NCBI GenBank assembly: GCA_049301135.1
Contig: JBAQKP010000185.1
Coordinates: 1 to 21,529, forward strand
DNA: 21,529 nucleotides
From: JAYXXU01 sp049301135
GTDB taxonomy: Bacteria; Pseudomonadota; Gammaproteobacteria; Pseudomonadales; Moraxellaceae
Reading direction: 5' to 3'
Positions 6,562 to 14,753 of the stretch are shown one piece after another. Both the position numbers and the translations under genes were made by a program. Position 1 is the first letter of the stretch; every line of letters begins with the position of its first letter. The notes beneath the pieces are model-generated. The model worked only from the letters and a program-made list of their open reading frames with translations. It was not told the DNA's origin and made no database searches.

Positions 6562-7535
6562 GCCGCCCACGTGTTTTTCTCTCGTTTTTCATGCTGATGG
6601 CGCTGTCTGCTCAAGCGAGTGCAGAGCGTAGTTTTGCACAGGTGCAAGCCGTGTTGTTTGAGCCGCCGCAAACTGCCGGATCTAGCATCGAACAACAAGA
6701 AGTCGCGGTGTATGCCGCGGGTCAGTTGCCACAGTATCCGGTCAGTGCATCAAATATGCTGGTCGGTGGTGTGAATCTGCTGCGCCGTGATGCCGTGCGT
6801 ACACTGCGTGAGCGGGCGGATGTCTATCCGCGCTTAGAAAAACTGGTGCATGCCAATGGCATCTGCTTTAGTGGCAGATGGCAGATTGACCGCGCCACGC
6901 CGTACACTGGATATTTTCAGCAAGGGGCGCAGGCGTTATGGATTGGCCGTGCATCGGTGTCGCTGAGTGAAACCAAGCGCGGTCAGCCGCGTGGTTTTGC
7001 GATGGCGGGTAAGATTTTTCCGACGCTCGATCCGAATCAAGTCGTCCCGACCGCAAATTTCTTTTTGGCCGATGTGCTATCAGGCACGCAGCGCGCACGT
7101 TTTTTGCAGACGGCGATGACCAATCAACCGAAAGTTGGCTTTCGTTTTGCGGCGATTCCACTGATGTTTCAGGTTGGTCGAGCATTTGCTGGGGTGGATC
7201 AGCAGGCTGGTTATCGACCGGTCGAGAATATTGCGGCGTTAAACGCACAAGGCATTGCGCCAGAGGGGGTACGGGCACCGAAGTTTTTGATGTTACGCCC
7301 TGCTCCCAGTAATCCACTGAATGATGCGGTGGATTTTCGCGATGAATTGAATCTGAATAAGGCTCAGGCCAGCGCTTGGCAATGGGAGATTTGGGTGTCT
7401 GATCAGGCCAGTCAGCCGAGTGATGAGGGCTGGCAGAATATCGGTAGCATTACTGCCGACCGCAGCGTCGTGTCGTATGGCTGTGATCGGCAGTTGCACT
7501 TTGCGCATCCGCGTGTGGCGGATGCGCAACGTTAA
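6558..7535 (+). CDS. exported small catalase-like protein
   Basis: This 325-residue protein begins with a signal peptide (hydrophobic 7-18, likely cut after ASA22), so it should be periplasmic. The ATG at 6558 overlaps the stop of the di-iron gene as ATGA. Its middle resembles the catalase core: HANGICFSG (98-106) matches the distal-His segment HAKGxxxxG, RASVSLSETKRGQPRGFA (131-148) matches the RFSTVxGExGxxDxxRGFA segment, and TANFFLAD (165-172) matches NTPVFFIRD. At 325 residues it is far shorter than typical catalases of about 480 or more, and I cannot find the C-terminal R-x-x-x-Y proximal tyrosine motif. It may belong to the uncharacterised y4iL-like catalase group (memory only). Peroxide or lipid-hydroperoxide chemistry is possible, and haem binding is uncertain. 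Confidence 0.72.
   Translation: MSRPRVFLSFFMLMALSAQASAERSFAQVQAVLFEPPQTAGSSIEQQEVAVYAAGQLPQYPVSASNMLVGGVNLLRRDAVRTLRERADVYPRLEKLVHANGICFSGRWQIDRATPYTGYFQQGAQALWIGRASVSLSETKRGQPRGFAMAGKIFPTLDPNQVVPTANFFLADVLSGTQRARFLQTAMTNQPKVGFRFAAIPLMFQVGRAFAGVDQQAGYRPVENIAALNAQGIAPEGVRAPKFLMLRPAPSNPLNDAVDFRDELNLNKAQASAWQWEIWVSDQASQPSDEGWQNIGSITADRSVVSYGCDRQLHFAHPRVADAQR
7501..7529. terminator. strong hairpin at the end of the catalase-like gene
   Basis: Perfect 12-base arms, TTGCGCATCCGC (7501-7512) and GCGGATGCGCAA (7518-7529), flank a GTGTG loop. The hairpin lies inside the last codons of the catalase-like gene and just past the end of the convergent RND gene, which are only 16 bp apart. There is no T tract on either strand, so it may block read-through poorly alone, but it could protect both 3' ends. 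Confidence 0.55.
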
Positions 7536-7551
7536 ACGTCAGTGGTACAAT

Positions 7552-10500
7552 TTAATCATTGGGTACGACTACCGCAGGTCGTGCCTTACGCCGAACCCAA
7601 CCCAAGCCGCGTTGCAAGTCATCCACCAGCGTATACACCACCGGAATCACCAACAGCGACAAGAAGGTACTGGTAATCAAACCACCAATCACCGAAATCG
7701 CCATCGGTGATCGAAAGCTCGGATCGGCCGCACCAAATCCCATCGCTACCGGCAACATGCCTGCTCCCATCGCTAACGTGGTCATGATAATCGGCTGCGC
7801 CCGTTTGTGGCATGCGTTCAGCACTGCTTCATAGCGTGGCAGGTGCTGCTCATGGCGGCCAATAATCGCGTAATCGACCAGTAGAATCGAGTTCTTCGTG
7901 GCGATGCCCATCAGCATGATCAGTCCAATCAGACTCGGCATCGAGAAGCTGCTGCCGGTCAATAACAGCAACACAAACGCCCCGCCCAACGACAACGGCA
8001 ACGCAATCAAAATGGTCACCGGCTGCAAAAAGTCTTTAAACAACAGCACCAGCACCACATAGATGCACAGCACGCCAGTCAACATCGCCAAACCAAAACT
8101 GGCAAACAATTCACCCATCACCTCCGCATCGCCCAGATTGGTACGCGTCACGGTTGGCGGTAGATTTTGCAAGGTTTGCAGTTGATCCACTTGTTTGGCC
8201 ACATCGCCAAGCGGTTGATCGTTCAGCTCAATGCTAAAGTTAATATTGCGCGAACGATTAAACCGATCAATCTGCGCAGGGCCACTGTCAAGCCGCACTT
8301 CAGCAATCGTTTCTAACGTCACCGCGCCGCGTGAACCGGCCACCCGCAAGCGTTTGATAAACTCTAAATCCTGCCGCGCCGACATCGGCAGCTTGATCAC
8401 AATCGGCACTTGGCGCTGGGTCAGATTGAGCTTGGAGAGGTTTTGATCAAAATCGCCGACGGTTGCGATGCGCAAGGTTTCGGCAATCGCAGCCGCTGTA
8501 ATGCCCAAATCGGCGGCTTTGGCAAAGTCAGGCCGAATCACCACTTCTGGTCGGGTCAGTGCGGCACTTGAGGTAATCGCACCCAACTTGGGAATGCTGC
8601 GCAGTTCGCGTTCTAAATTGCGGGCAGTGTCGGTCAGCACTTGCGGATCTTCTCCGGTTAAGGCCAACTGATAAATATTGCCGTTACCTTGTAGCCCGAC
8701 CTGCAAGCGTGCGCCTGCCACACCCGCCAAGCGTTCGCGTAGGCTGGCTTCGATGTCTTGCAAGCTGGCCGTCCGCGCACGGCGGTCGGTGGTTTGGATG
8801 GTCAGCGTGGCTTTACGCACATCCTCGCCGCCACTGCCCATAAATGGATCAGAACCGGCCGCCCCACCGCCAATCGCAGTATAGATACTGGTGATTTCGG
8901 GATGGTCTTCGATCAACTGCCGTGCATATTCAGCGGTGGCCAGCGTATCAGTAAAGCGACTGCCCGGTGGTAACTCCAAGCGCACTTGCGTTTGACCGGT
9001 ATCCGCAGGCGGCAAAAATCCGGTCGGCAACAACGGAATCAGCATCACTGAGCCGACAAAAAAACCAATCGCGCCCAACATGGTCAGGCCGCGATGATGT
9101 AGACACCATGCCACCGTCCGCATATACCAGCGGGTTAAACGTCCATCATCGGCATGCTCATGCGCTAGGGTAGCCGCTTGACTCTGCTCAGTGGTTTTTT
9201 GTAAATCCAGCCCAGTCGCGCTGCCTGTTGTGGTTGGCTGGTTTAACGCAGGTTTGGATTTTGCTGCGACCCAAGGCTTTAAAATATACGCCGACATCAT
9301 CGGGGTCAGCAGTCGTGCCACGATCAACGAGGCAAATACCGCCAACGCCGCCGTCCAACCAAACTGCACAAAAAACTTACCAGCGATCCCACTCATAAAC
9401 GCGGTCGGCAAAAACACCGCAATCAAGGTAAAAGTGGTCGCAATCACCGCCAGACCGATTTCATCGGCGGCTTCCATCGCGGCCTGAAATGGCGTTTTGC
9501 CCATGCGCAAATGCCGAATAATATTTTCGATTTCGACAATCGCATCATCGACCAAAATCCCGACCACCAACGACATCGCCAGCAAGGTCACGGTATTTAA
9601 GGTAAAGCCAAAAAAATACATCGCCACAAAGGCTGGTAAAATCGACAATGGTAGGGCAGTCGCTGCAATAAAAGTCGCGCGCCAATCGCGCAAAAAAAGC
9701 CACACTACCAACACCGCCAATAACGCGCCTTCGTACAACAGCATCATAGAGCCGTCAAAGTTATCGGCGACCGGCGTGACAAAATTAAACGCTTCCGTGA
9801 TTTGTACATCGGCATGTTGTTGTTTGAATTGTGCCAACGCTGCTTGTACACCGGCCTCGACTTCGACTTCACTCGCGCCTTTGCTGCGGGTAATTTCAAA
9901 TCCGACCACCGGTTTACCATTTAACAAAGCGGTAGAGCGGCGTTCAGCAATCCCATCGCGGATCAACGCCACCTGATCGAGTCGAATACTGCGCCCGTCA
10001 TTCAGTGCCAGTTGCATAGCACCGATTGCTGCTGCGCTTTGCACCGTCGCTAGCGTGCGTACTGATTGCTCACTGCCACCGATATCGGTGCGACCACCAG
10101 CCGCATCTTGCTGGGTGATGCGTAATTGCCGCGAAATCTCCGCCGCCGTCACGTTGAGCGCCAGTAATTTGGCCGGATCGAGTTCGACCTGAATCTGCCG
10201 CGTCACGCCACCGACCCGTGCCACCGCGCCAACGCCTTTGACCTTGAGCAGTTGCCGCGTCATGTCGTAATCGACCAGCCATGACAACGCTTCTTCATCC
10301 AGCCGCGCCGAACTGATGGTATAGGTCAGAATCGGCGAACCGGACAAGCTCAGCTTACTGACCACCGGATCGCGCAAATCACTCGGCAAATCTGAACGCA
10401 CAGTCGAGACCGCATTGCGCACATCATCCAACGCTTCTTGGATGGGTTTTTCGAGCTGAAATTCGGCGGTAATGGTGACCGAGCCATCACGAATGGTGGT

Positions 10501-10743
10501 GTATTGGTTTTTCAGTCCTTGTACCGTCGCAATCGAATTTTCGATTTTACGCGCCACTTCGGTTTCGAGTTGTGGCGGTGCTGCACCGGGGAGACTGGCC
10601 GACACATTAATGGTCGGGAGTTCAATATCAGGAAACTGCTGGATTTTCATCCAACTAAAACACATCAAACCGGCCAAACTGAGCATGGTAAATAATAAAA
10701 TGCTCGGAATCGGGTTGCGAATCGACCATGCGGAGAAGTTCAT
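7552..10743 (-). CDS. RND efflux transporter, HAE1/AcrB-type inner-membrane pump
   Basis: This 1063-residue protein has the full AcrB-type layout: TM1 at about 13-31, a first periplasmic half (TINVSASLPGA near 44-54 begins the porter domain), TM2-TM6 at about 335-490, a second periplasmic loop and the remaining helices. Asp399-Asp400 in TM4 (GILVDDAIVEIEN) are the proton-relay pair, and the TM10 segment TKNSILLVDYA carries the partner lysine. It would export hydrophobic compounds from the inner membrane and periplasm using the proton gradient. The linker between TM6 and TM7 (about 491-535) is longer and richer in Thr, Ala and Gln than usual. The start overlaps the adaptor stop (ATGA) and has AGGAG. 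No TolC-type gene is present, so an outer-membrane partner must be encoded elsewhere. Substrates are unknown. Confidence 0.96.
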   Translation of the reverse strand: MNFSAWSIRNPIPSILLFTMLSLAGLMCFSWMKIQQFPDIELPTINVSASLPGAAPPQLETEVARKIENSIATVQGLKNQYTTIRDGSVTITAEFQLEKPIQEALDDVRNAVSTVRSDLPSDLRDPVVSKLSLSGSPILTYTISSARLDEEALSWLVDYDMTRQLLKVKGVGAVARVGGVTRQIQVELDPAKLLALNVTAAEISRQLRITQQDAAGGRTDIGGSEQSVRTLATVQSAAAIGAMQLALNDGRSIRLDQVALIRDGIAERRSTALLNGKPVVGFEITRSKGASEVEVEAGVQAALAQFKQQHADVQITEAFNFVTPVADNFDGSMMLLYEGALLAVLVVWLFLRDWRATFIAATALPLSILPAFVAMYFFGFTLNTVTLLAMSLVVGILVDDAIVEIENIIRHLRMGKTPFQAAMEAADEIGLAVIATTFTLIAVFLPTAFMSGIAGKFFVQFGWTAALAVFASLIVARLLTPMMSAYILKPWVAAKSKPALNQPTTTGSATGLDLQKTTEQSQAATLAHEHADDGRLTRWYMRTVAWCLHHRGLTMLGAIGFFVGSVMLIPLLPTGFLPPADTGQTQVRLELPPGSRFTDTLATAEYARQLIEDHPEITSIYTAIGGGAAGSDPFMGSGGEDVRKATLTIQTTDRRARTASLQDIEASLRERLAGVAGARLQVGLQGNGNIYQLALTGEDPQVLTDTARNLERELRSIPKLGAITSSAALTRPEVVIRPDFAKAADLGITAAAIAETLRIATVGDFDQNLSKLNLTQRQVPIVIKLPMSARQDLEFIKRLRVAGSRGAVTLETIAEVRLDSGPAQIDRFNRSRNINFSIELNDQPLGDVAKQVDQLQTLQNLPPTVTRTNLGDAEVMGELFASFGLAMLTGVLCIYVVLVLLFKDFLQPVTILIALPLSLGGAFVLLLLTGSSFSMPSLIGLIMLMGIATKNSILLVDYAIIGRHEQHLPRYEAVLNACHKRAQPIIMTTLAMGAGMLPVAMGFGAADPSFRSPMAISVIGGLITSTFLSLLVIPVVYTLVDDLQRGLGWVRRKARPAVVVPND

Positions 10744-11987
10744 TCAGCAACTCCTGCACGCTCGATTGGGTTGGCTTGATTTGCTGTGGCATCAGACAGG
10801 GCAGGCACAGCTTGGGTGATCTTGACCTGATCACCATCGGCAAGGAACGCCACACCGGCGGCGGCAACGCGGGCAGTGGCATCGAGTCCGATCACTTCGA
10901 CTTGCTCGGCCATCCGCCGTCCCAACTGGATTTTTTGCTGGCTGATGCGTTGGTCTGCATCGACTACGAACACATAAGCAAACCCATCACGCAGCAACAC
11001 CGCCGACTGTGGCAGGCTGAGTGCAGTTTTTTGTCCAAGGATAAACTGACCTTGCGCAAACATGCCGACTTGTAGCGCATTGCGGTTCAAGCCGCTGGGT
11101 AAGTCAACATAAATCAATCCATTGCGGGTATTGCTATCGACCACTGGCGCGATACTGCGCACCCGTCCGATCACCACAGGTTGTGTGGCATCGGGCGGTT
11201 GAATCTGTGCGCGCATGCCGATGTTAATTTGACTCAGCTCTGCCGCCGTCACCTCGGCACGCCACTCTAAACGATGATCGCGCACGATCCGAAACAGCTC
11301 TTGCCCCATCTGCGTGAGTGAGCCGACCGTCGCCACCCGAGCCGCAACAGTCCCATCATCCGGCGCAATAATCCTTGTTTGTGCCAGTCGAACCTCATCG
11401 GCTTGCACGCGGGCTTTGGCAGCATCAAGGCGTGCTTGGCTGGTTTGTTGGCCAGTCAGGTATTGACTGATTTCAAGGCTGGAAGCCGCGCCACTGTCTT
11501 TGAGGCTTTGCGCTCGTTTGGCATTTGCACTGGCTTCGGCCAGTAGCGCTTCCGCTTCCGCCACCGCTGCGCGTGATTGGCGTAGTTCGGCTTGAATGCT
11601 GTCACTGTTGATCTGTGCCAGCAGTTGGCCTTTACGCACCGAATCACCCACCTCGGCATTCACCGCTAGCAAGCGATAGCCAGAGATTTCACTACCGATC
11701 ACCACCTCTTGCCAAGCGGCGATATTGCCATTGGCGGCTAGTGTTTGTGGCCAAGTGACTGCTTGCGGACTGACCAAACTGACTGCAAGACTCGCTGCCG
11801 GCTTGCCGGTGGTGCTGGCTGCATTGGCCTCTGCACTTGCCTCTGGTTTGTTGTTTTCAGATTTGCCACAGCCACTCAGCAATACGCCCAGCGCAATCAA
11901 AACACAAGCGGCGAGGCGTTCAGGACGGTACTGCAACAAAAAACGATAGGGCGATAAAAAACGATAAGGCGTGTTGGGTAAAGACAT
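10740..11987 (-). CDS. RND periplasmic adaptor lipoprotein (membrane fusion protein)
   Basis: This 415-residue adaptor has a lipoprotein signal with lipobox LLSGC (Cys40), unusually far from the N-terminus. A biotinyl-lipoyl-like strand region (GSEISGYRLLAVNAEVGDSVRKGQLLAQI) is followed by an alanine-rich coiled-coil hairpin, a second lipoyl half (RIIAPDDGTVAARV) and beta-barrel and proximal domains. It bridges the RND pump to an outer-membrane channel. Upstream TTG and ATG codons are in frame (12023, 12008, 12005). I favour ATG 11987 because AGG is correctly placed. It overlaps the pump by ATGA and follows the TetR gene by 87 bp. The N-terminal PYRFLS-PYRFLL doublet comes from a local DNA duplication. 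Confidence 0.92.
   Translation of the reverse strand: MSLPNTPYRFLSPYRFLLQYRPERLAACVLIALGVLLSGCGKSENNKPEASAEANAASTTGKPAASLAVSLVSPQAVTWPQTLAANGNIAAWQEVVIGSEISGYRLLAVNAEVGDSVRKGQLLAQINSDSIQAELRQSRAAVAEAEALLAEASANAKRAQSLKDSGAASSLEISQYLTGQQTSQARLDAAKARVQADEVRLAQTRIIAPDDGTVAARVATVGSLTQMGQELFRIVRDHRLEWRAEVTAAELSQINIGMRAQIQPPDATQPVVIGRVRSIAPVVDSNTRNGLIYVDLPSGLNRNALQVGMFAQGQFILGQKTALSLPQSAVLLRDGFAYVFVVDADQRISQQKIQLGRRMAEQVEVIGLDATARVAAAGVAFLADGDQVKITQAVPALSDATANQANPIERAGVAE
11938..11971. repeat. short tandem duplication in the adaptor leader
   Basis: Two 16-base copies, 11938-11953 and 11956-11971, match at 15 of 16 positions with an 18-base period. Because the period is six codons, the frame is kept, and the pre-lipoprotein gains the doublet PYRFLS/PYRFLL before its hydrophobic segment. 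Both copies contain an A6 tract, suggesting slippage. Confidence 0.7.
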
Positions 11988-12074
11988 GCTGTGGCCTGCA
12001 ATCATCATTAAAAAGAGGGTCAAACATCATTCAATCGAGTCAAGCGCAATGCAGTGAAACTCAATCAGGTGACG

Positions 12075-12743
12075 CTATGTCGGTGCGCGCAAGCGGCGTT
12101 CAGCGTCTAGCAGCGCTTGGCTATAGGCGACTAAACGCTCGGCAATCTGCTTGGCGGCATCCGGTTGATCGAGTAAATCTGCTGCAAGCACCCGCATAAA
12201 ATCGCGCGACATGTAGTAATCATGCGCCATCGCACAAATCGCAAACGCCAACTGATGAATCGCCGGATCAAGCGAGGCTGCGCCGAGTTGCCGCGCCAAC
12301 AGCTGACAAAACGCCTGATGAGTGGGTAGCACAGTCTGCTGAATAATTTCTGGAAAAATCGCCGAAGGCTTAATCAATTCGTACAAATACAGACGCATCA
12401 CCCGTGCATCAATCAGTTGTTGGCTGGGGCAGCCATCGGTTTGCAGCAATGGCGTTAAAAATTGCCGAATCGCCTGTTCAAAGGTTAAATCTGGATCATC
12501 GAACTGTCCAAACGATTGATTGACTTCGCCAAATGCCCACTGCAACACCGCGCGATACAGTCCGGCTTTATCGCCAAAATAGTATTTAATCGCGGAGAGA
12601 TTGACGCCTGCGGCTTGGCAGATGGCACGAGTCGAGGCAGCATCAAAGCCTTTCACCGAAAACACTTGCGCGGCGGCTTGGATCAGTTGCGTGCGTGAAT
12701 CTGATGCGGCGAGATGCTCGGCAGCAGCGATCTGGTCTGGCAT
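12075..12743 (-). CDS. TetR-family regulator of the RND pump (CecR/YbiH-like)
   Basis: This 222-residue protein has an N-terminal TetR domain with helix-turn-helix at about 40-62 (STRAICQAAGVNLSAIKYYFGDK). The GVN-x-x-x-x-x-YYFGDK-x-GLY pattern matches the CecR/YbiH type, and the C-terminal part looks like the matching ligand domain. It is the first gene of the minus-strand run TetR-adaptor-RND, 87 bp before the adaptor, so it probably represses its own operon and is released by an exported compound. A perfect TCAAAC/GTTTGA palindrome lies 27 bases upstream of the start. The Shine-Dalgarno is poor. The substrate and exact target are unproven. Confidence 0.9.
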   Translation of the reverse strand: MPDQIAAAEHLAASDSRTQLIQAAAQVFSVKGFDAASTRAICQAAGVNLSAIKYYFGDKAGLYRAVLQWAFGEVNQSFGQFDDPDLTFEQAIRQFLTPLLQTDGCPSQQLIDARVMRLYLYELIKPSAIFPEIIQQTVLPTHQAFCQLLARQLGAASLDPAIHQLAFAICAMAHDYYMSRDFMRVLAADLLDQPDAAKQIAERLVAYSQALLDAERRLRAPT

Positions 12744-12769
12744 ACCGGTAAGTACTCATAAAAAATAAA

Positions 12770-12785
12770 TCAAACGATTGTTTGA
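12770..12785. promoter_or_regulatory. TetR operator candidate upstream of the pump operon
   Basis: TCAAAC (12770-12775) and GTTTGA (12780-12785) form a perfect six-base inverted repeat around GATT, a 16-base palindromic site typical of TetR repressors. An extra GTTTGA half-site lies at 12799-12804, and another TCAAAC is found before the adaptor near 12021-12026. This suggests binding by the adjacent TetR protein. Confidence 0.6.
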
Positions 12786-12867
12786 AAACTAGCATATTGT
12801 TTGAGTGATTGGAATTGGGCGGGGCTTCGTTGATGTTAAAAAGCCGCCAGTTGAGCTTGTCGAATCA

Positions 12868-13875
12868 TCAGCCCAGCCACCGCTGCCTGCTTTTCTGAGG
12901 CGTCTCGCCCGTCCAGTGTTTATACGCCCGCTGAAACGCACTCTGTTCCGAGTAGCCCAGCAATAGCGCGATGTCAGCCAGACCCAAGCGTAGATCTTTT
13001 AAATACTGATCGGCCAAAGTGCGCCGAATGCGGTCGAGTTCGGCTTGATATTGGGTATTTTGTGCCGCCAAGCGTCGCTGTAAACCCCGCACTGACAGCC
13101 CCAGTCGTTCGGCCACCGCCCCGATACTGACCTCACCTTGCTGTACGGCCTGCACCACCGCTTGTTGAAACTGTTGATCAAACAAATCTTTAGAGGGTAA
13201 CGCCGCCAGCAACGCCTGTGCTTGCGCATCCAAAATCGCCTGCAAGGTGGCATCAGGCCGCGCCAGTGGCAGGCTGAGCAATTGCAGATCGAAGCTGACG
13301 GTGGTCAGTGCTGCACCAAATTTAACCGGACAACCAAAAAACCGCTCATAGGGCTGCCGTTCCAGTGGGGCAGGATTGATAAACGCCACCTGTCGCAGTC
13401 TGATTTGTTGCGGCGCAACCAACTGCTGAATCAACTGATAAAACAGCCCAATGGCAAATTCATCGACCAACTGACCGGGTTTACCGGCTTCAAATGCCCA
13501 ATTCACCGTCAAGACACTACCGTCGCCCAGCGCAGCCAGTGTCGGCGCGCTACAGTCATAGGCCAAGCGATGATAGCGGCGAAACTGTTGTAACGCCTCA
13601 CCGAGCGTTGAGCAGGCGAGGCTGAGATAAGCCAGTACGCCGACATGTGCCGGTCGTGCATAGGTCGAGATGTCCAAGCCCAAAGCGGGTCGAGGCTGGC
13701 GCTGTGCCAGCGTCTCTAACAACTCGCGCCACTCCTGCAAGCTGAGGCGTTCTTGTTGCAAAAAACTCTGCCAGTGCGCGGCCGGCGCAATCTGCTGATG
13801 TTGGCAGTAGTCCAACACCACGCCGACCAAACTGCTTGGCACAGTACCGATTAAAATATTATTGTTGATCTGCAT
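12868..13875 (-). CDS. AraC-family regulator 1 (Arabinose_bd type)
   Basis: This 335-residue protein has an N-terminal Arabinose_bd-like domain (PF12625 type) that includes GVLAYLSLACSTLGEALQ and, later, RYHRLAYD and PYERFFGCPVKFGA. The C-terminal AraC helix-turn-helix pair is about 245-330: first VSIGAVAERLGLSVRGLQRR, then LADIALLLGYSEQSAFQRAY with the standard KHWTGETP end. Regulators of this subgroup often sense fatty acids, steroids or similar ligands (family knowledge). It has a near-perfect AGGAGG before the ATG. It is divergent from the fatty acid hydroxylase-like gene 113 bp away, which it probably controls. It is homologous to the AraC gene at 14754-15728. Confidence 0.93.
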   Translation of the reverse strand: MQINNNILIGTVPSSLVGVVLDYCQHQQIAPAAHWQSFLQQERLSLQEWRELLETLAQRQPRPALGLDISTYARPAHVGVLAYLSLACSTLGEALQQFRRYHRLAYDCSAPTLAALGDGSVLTVNWAFEAGKPGQLVDEFAIGLFYQLIQQLVAPQQIRLRQVAFINPAPLERQPYERFFGCPVKFGAALTTVSFDLQLLSLPLARPDATLQAILDAQAQALLAALPSKDLFDQQFQQAVVQAVQQGEVSIGAVAERLGLSVRGLQRRLAAQNTQYQAELDRIRRTLADQYLKDLRLGLADIALLLGYSEQSAFQRAYKHWTGETPQKSRQRWLG

Positions 13876-13930
13876 TTTGATCCTCCTGATCTGTCGTTAT
13901 TGGTCAATTTACTGCGGTAAAAGTCAAGCG

Positions 13931-13951
13931 TTGTCTGCCGAAATCCGACAA
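13931..13951. promoter_or_regulatory. imperfect palindrome between AraC 1 and the hydroxylase
   Basis: TTGTCTG (13931-13937) and CCGACAA (13945-13951) are inverted with six of seven matching positions around a 7-base centre. It lies 38-58 bases upstream of the hydroxylase start and could be a regulator site. AraC proteins more often use direct repeats, so the assignment is weak. Confidence 0.35.
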
Positions 13952-13988
13952 GATCAGTACATACAGCGTTTGGTTCGGAGTACACAGC

Positions 13989-14687
13989 ATGTTGAAATTT
14001 GCCAGCCATTTTGTCGGTGGCTTATTGGTCGCCAATGCGTTTGAGTGGGCGGCGCATAAGTACATTTTGCACGGGACACCGCGTAAAGGCCAGCCGCGTT
14101 ATAGCCCCAGTCCGGCCAGCATGAACAGTCACTGGACACATCATCGCATGGTGCGTAAGACCGAGTTCGCCGATGAGTGTTACGAGCAAGGGCTGGCGCA
14201 TGATCGTACGCGTTTAGAGTTACTGTCACTGGGGATCGTGGCAGCAGCGGCCAGTGGCATCGTCTGGCTGATCCCTCGCGGTAACACAGGCATGATGGCT
14301 GCATTTTGCTACAGTGCCGGACATTATTTTTATGTGCATCAGCGCGCGCACTTAGAGCCAGAATGGGCAAAAAAACGCATTCCTTGGCACTATGATCACC
14401 ACATGAACACCATCCAAGATGCCAACTGGTGCGTGACACGGCCGTGGTTTGATTATCTGATGGGTACACGCGAGGCATCGAGTCGCGAGTTGATGGAATC
14501 GAATCCGCTGGGTTTGCCACTGCCGAAAATGTTGGAGCAACCGCTGAATGCGGCGTTGCGTGGCTTGTTCCCGCGTGTGTTTGCACGGGTCGAGCGCAAT
14601 ATCGTGCAAGAAGAGCAGCGTCGGGTACAGCAGGTCGATGATATGCCGGATGCCCCGTTACAGTCGCCGCTACAACAGGTGGCCTAA
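13989..14687 (+). CDS. fatty acid hydroxylase/sterol desaturase-superfamily membrane protein
   Basis: This 232-residue protein shows the histidine clusters of the membrane di-iron hydroxylase superfamily (PF04116 type): H23 and H28 (HKYILH), H48/H51/H52 (HWTHH), H117/H121 (HQRAH) and H134/H137/H138 (HYDHH). Hydrophobic segments at about 5-20, 78-96 and 100-116 suggest inner-membrane helices with the metal site on the cytoplasmic side. Such enzymes hydroxylate or desaturate acyl chains or related hydrocarbons using O2. GGAG lies 8 bases before the ATG. It stands alone between two AraC regulators, which implies tight, ligand-driven control. The acyl substrate and electron donor are not encoded nearby. 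The C-terminal tail (about 190-232) is polar and Gln-rich. Confidence 0.87.
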   Translation: MLKFASHFVGGLLVANAFEWAAHKYILHGTPRKGQPRYSPSPASMNSHWTHHRMVRKTEFADECYEQGLAHDRTRLELLSLGIVAAAASGIVWLIPRGNTGMMAAFCYSAGHYFYVHQRAHLEPEWAKKRIPWHYDHHMNTIQDANWCVTRPWFDYLMGTREASSRELMESNPLGLPLPKMLEQPLNAALRGLFPRVFARVERNIVQEEQRRVQQVDDMPDAPLQSPLQQVA

Positions 14688-14723
14688 GCTGCTGGTCTAG
14701 CCAGTTTATAGCCTAGTGATCAA

Positions 14724-14744
14724 CCCCTTTTACGTTAAAAGGGG
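14724..14744. terminator. terminator hairpin between convergent genes
   Basis: Nine-base arms CCCCTTTTA (14724-14732) and TAAAAGGGG (14736-14744) flank CGT. It lies between the stop of the hydroxylase-like gene (14687) and the end of AraC 2 (14754), in the right place for a shared terminator. The following T tract is weak on both strands. Confidence 0.6.
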
Positions 14745-14753
14745 CTTTGGTGT

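Noticed and set aside
9497..9976. Plus-strand open frame of 159 codons within the RND gene
   Set aside because: It is antisense to the well-conserved pump coding sequence and is Ser/Thr/Ala-rich as expected of a shadow frame.
13954..14586. Minus-strand open frame of 210 codons opposite the hydroxylase-like gene
   Set aside because: The plus strand has all the histidine clusters and a ribosome site; the minus frame lacks any domain.
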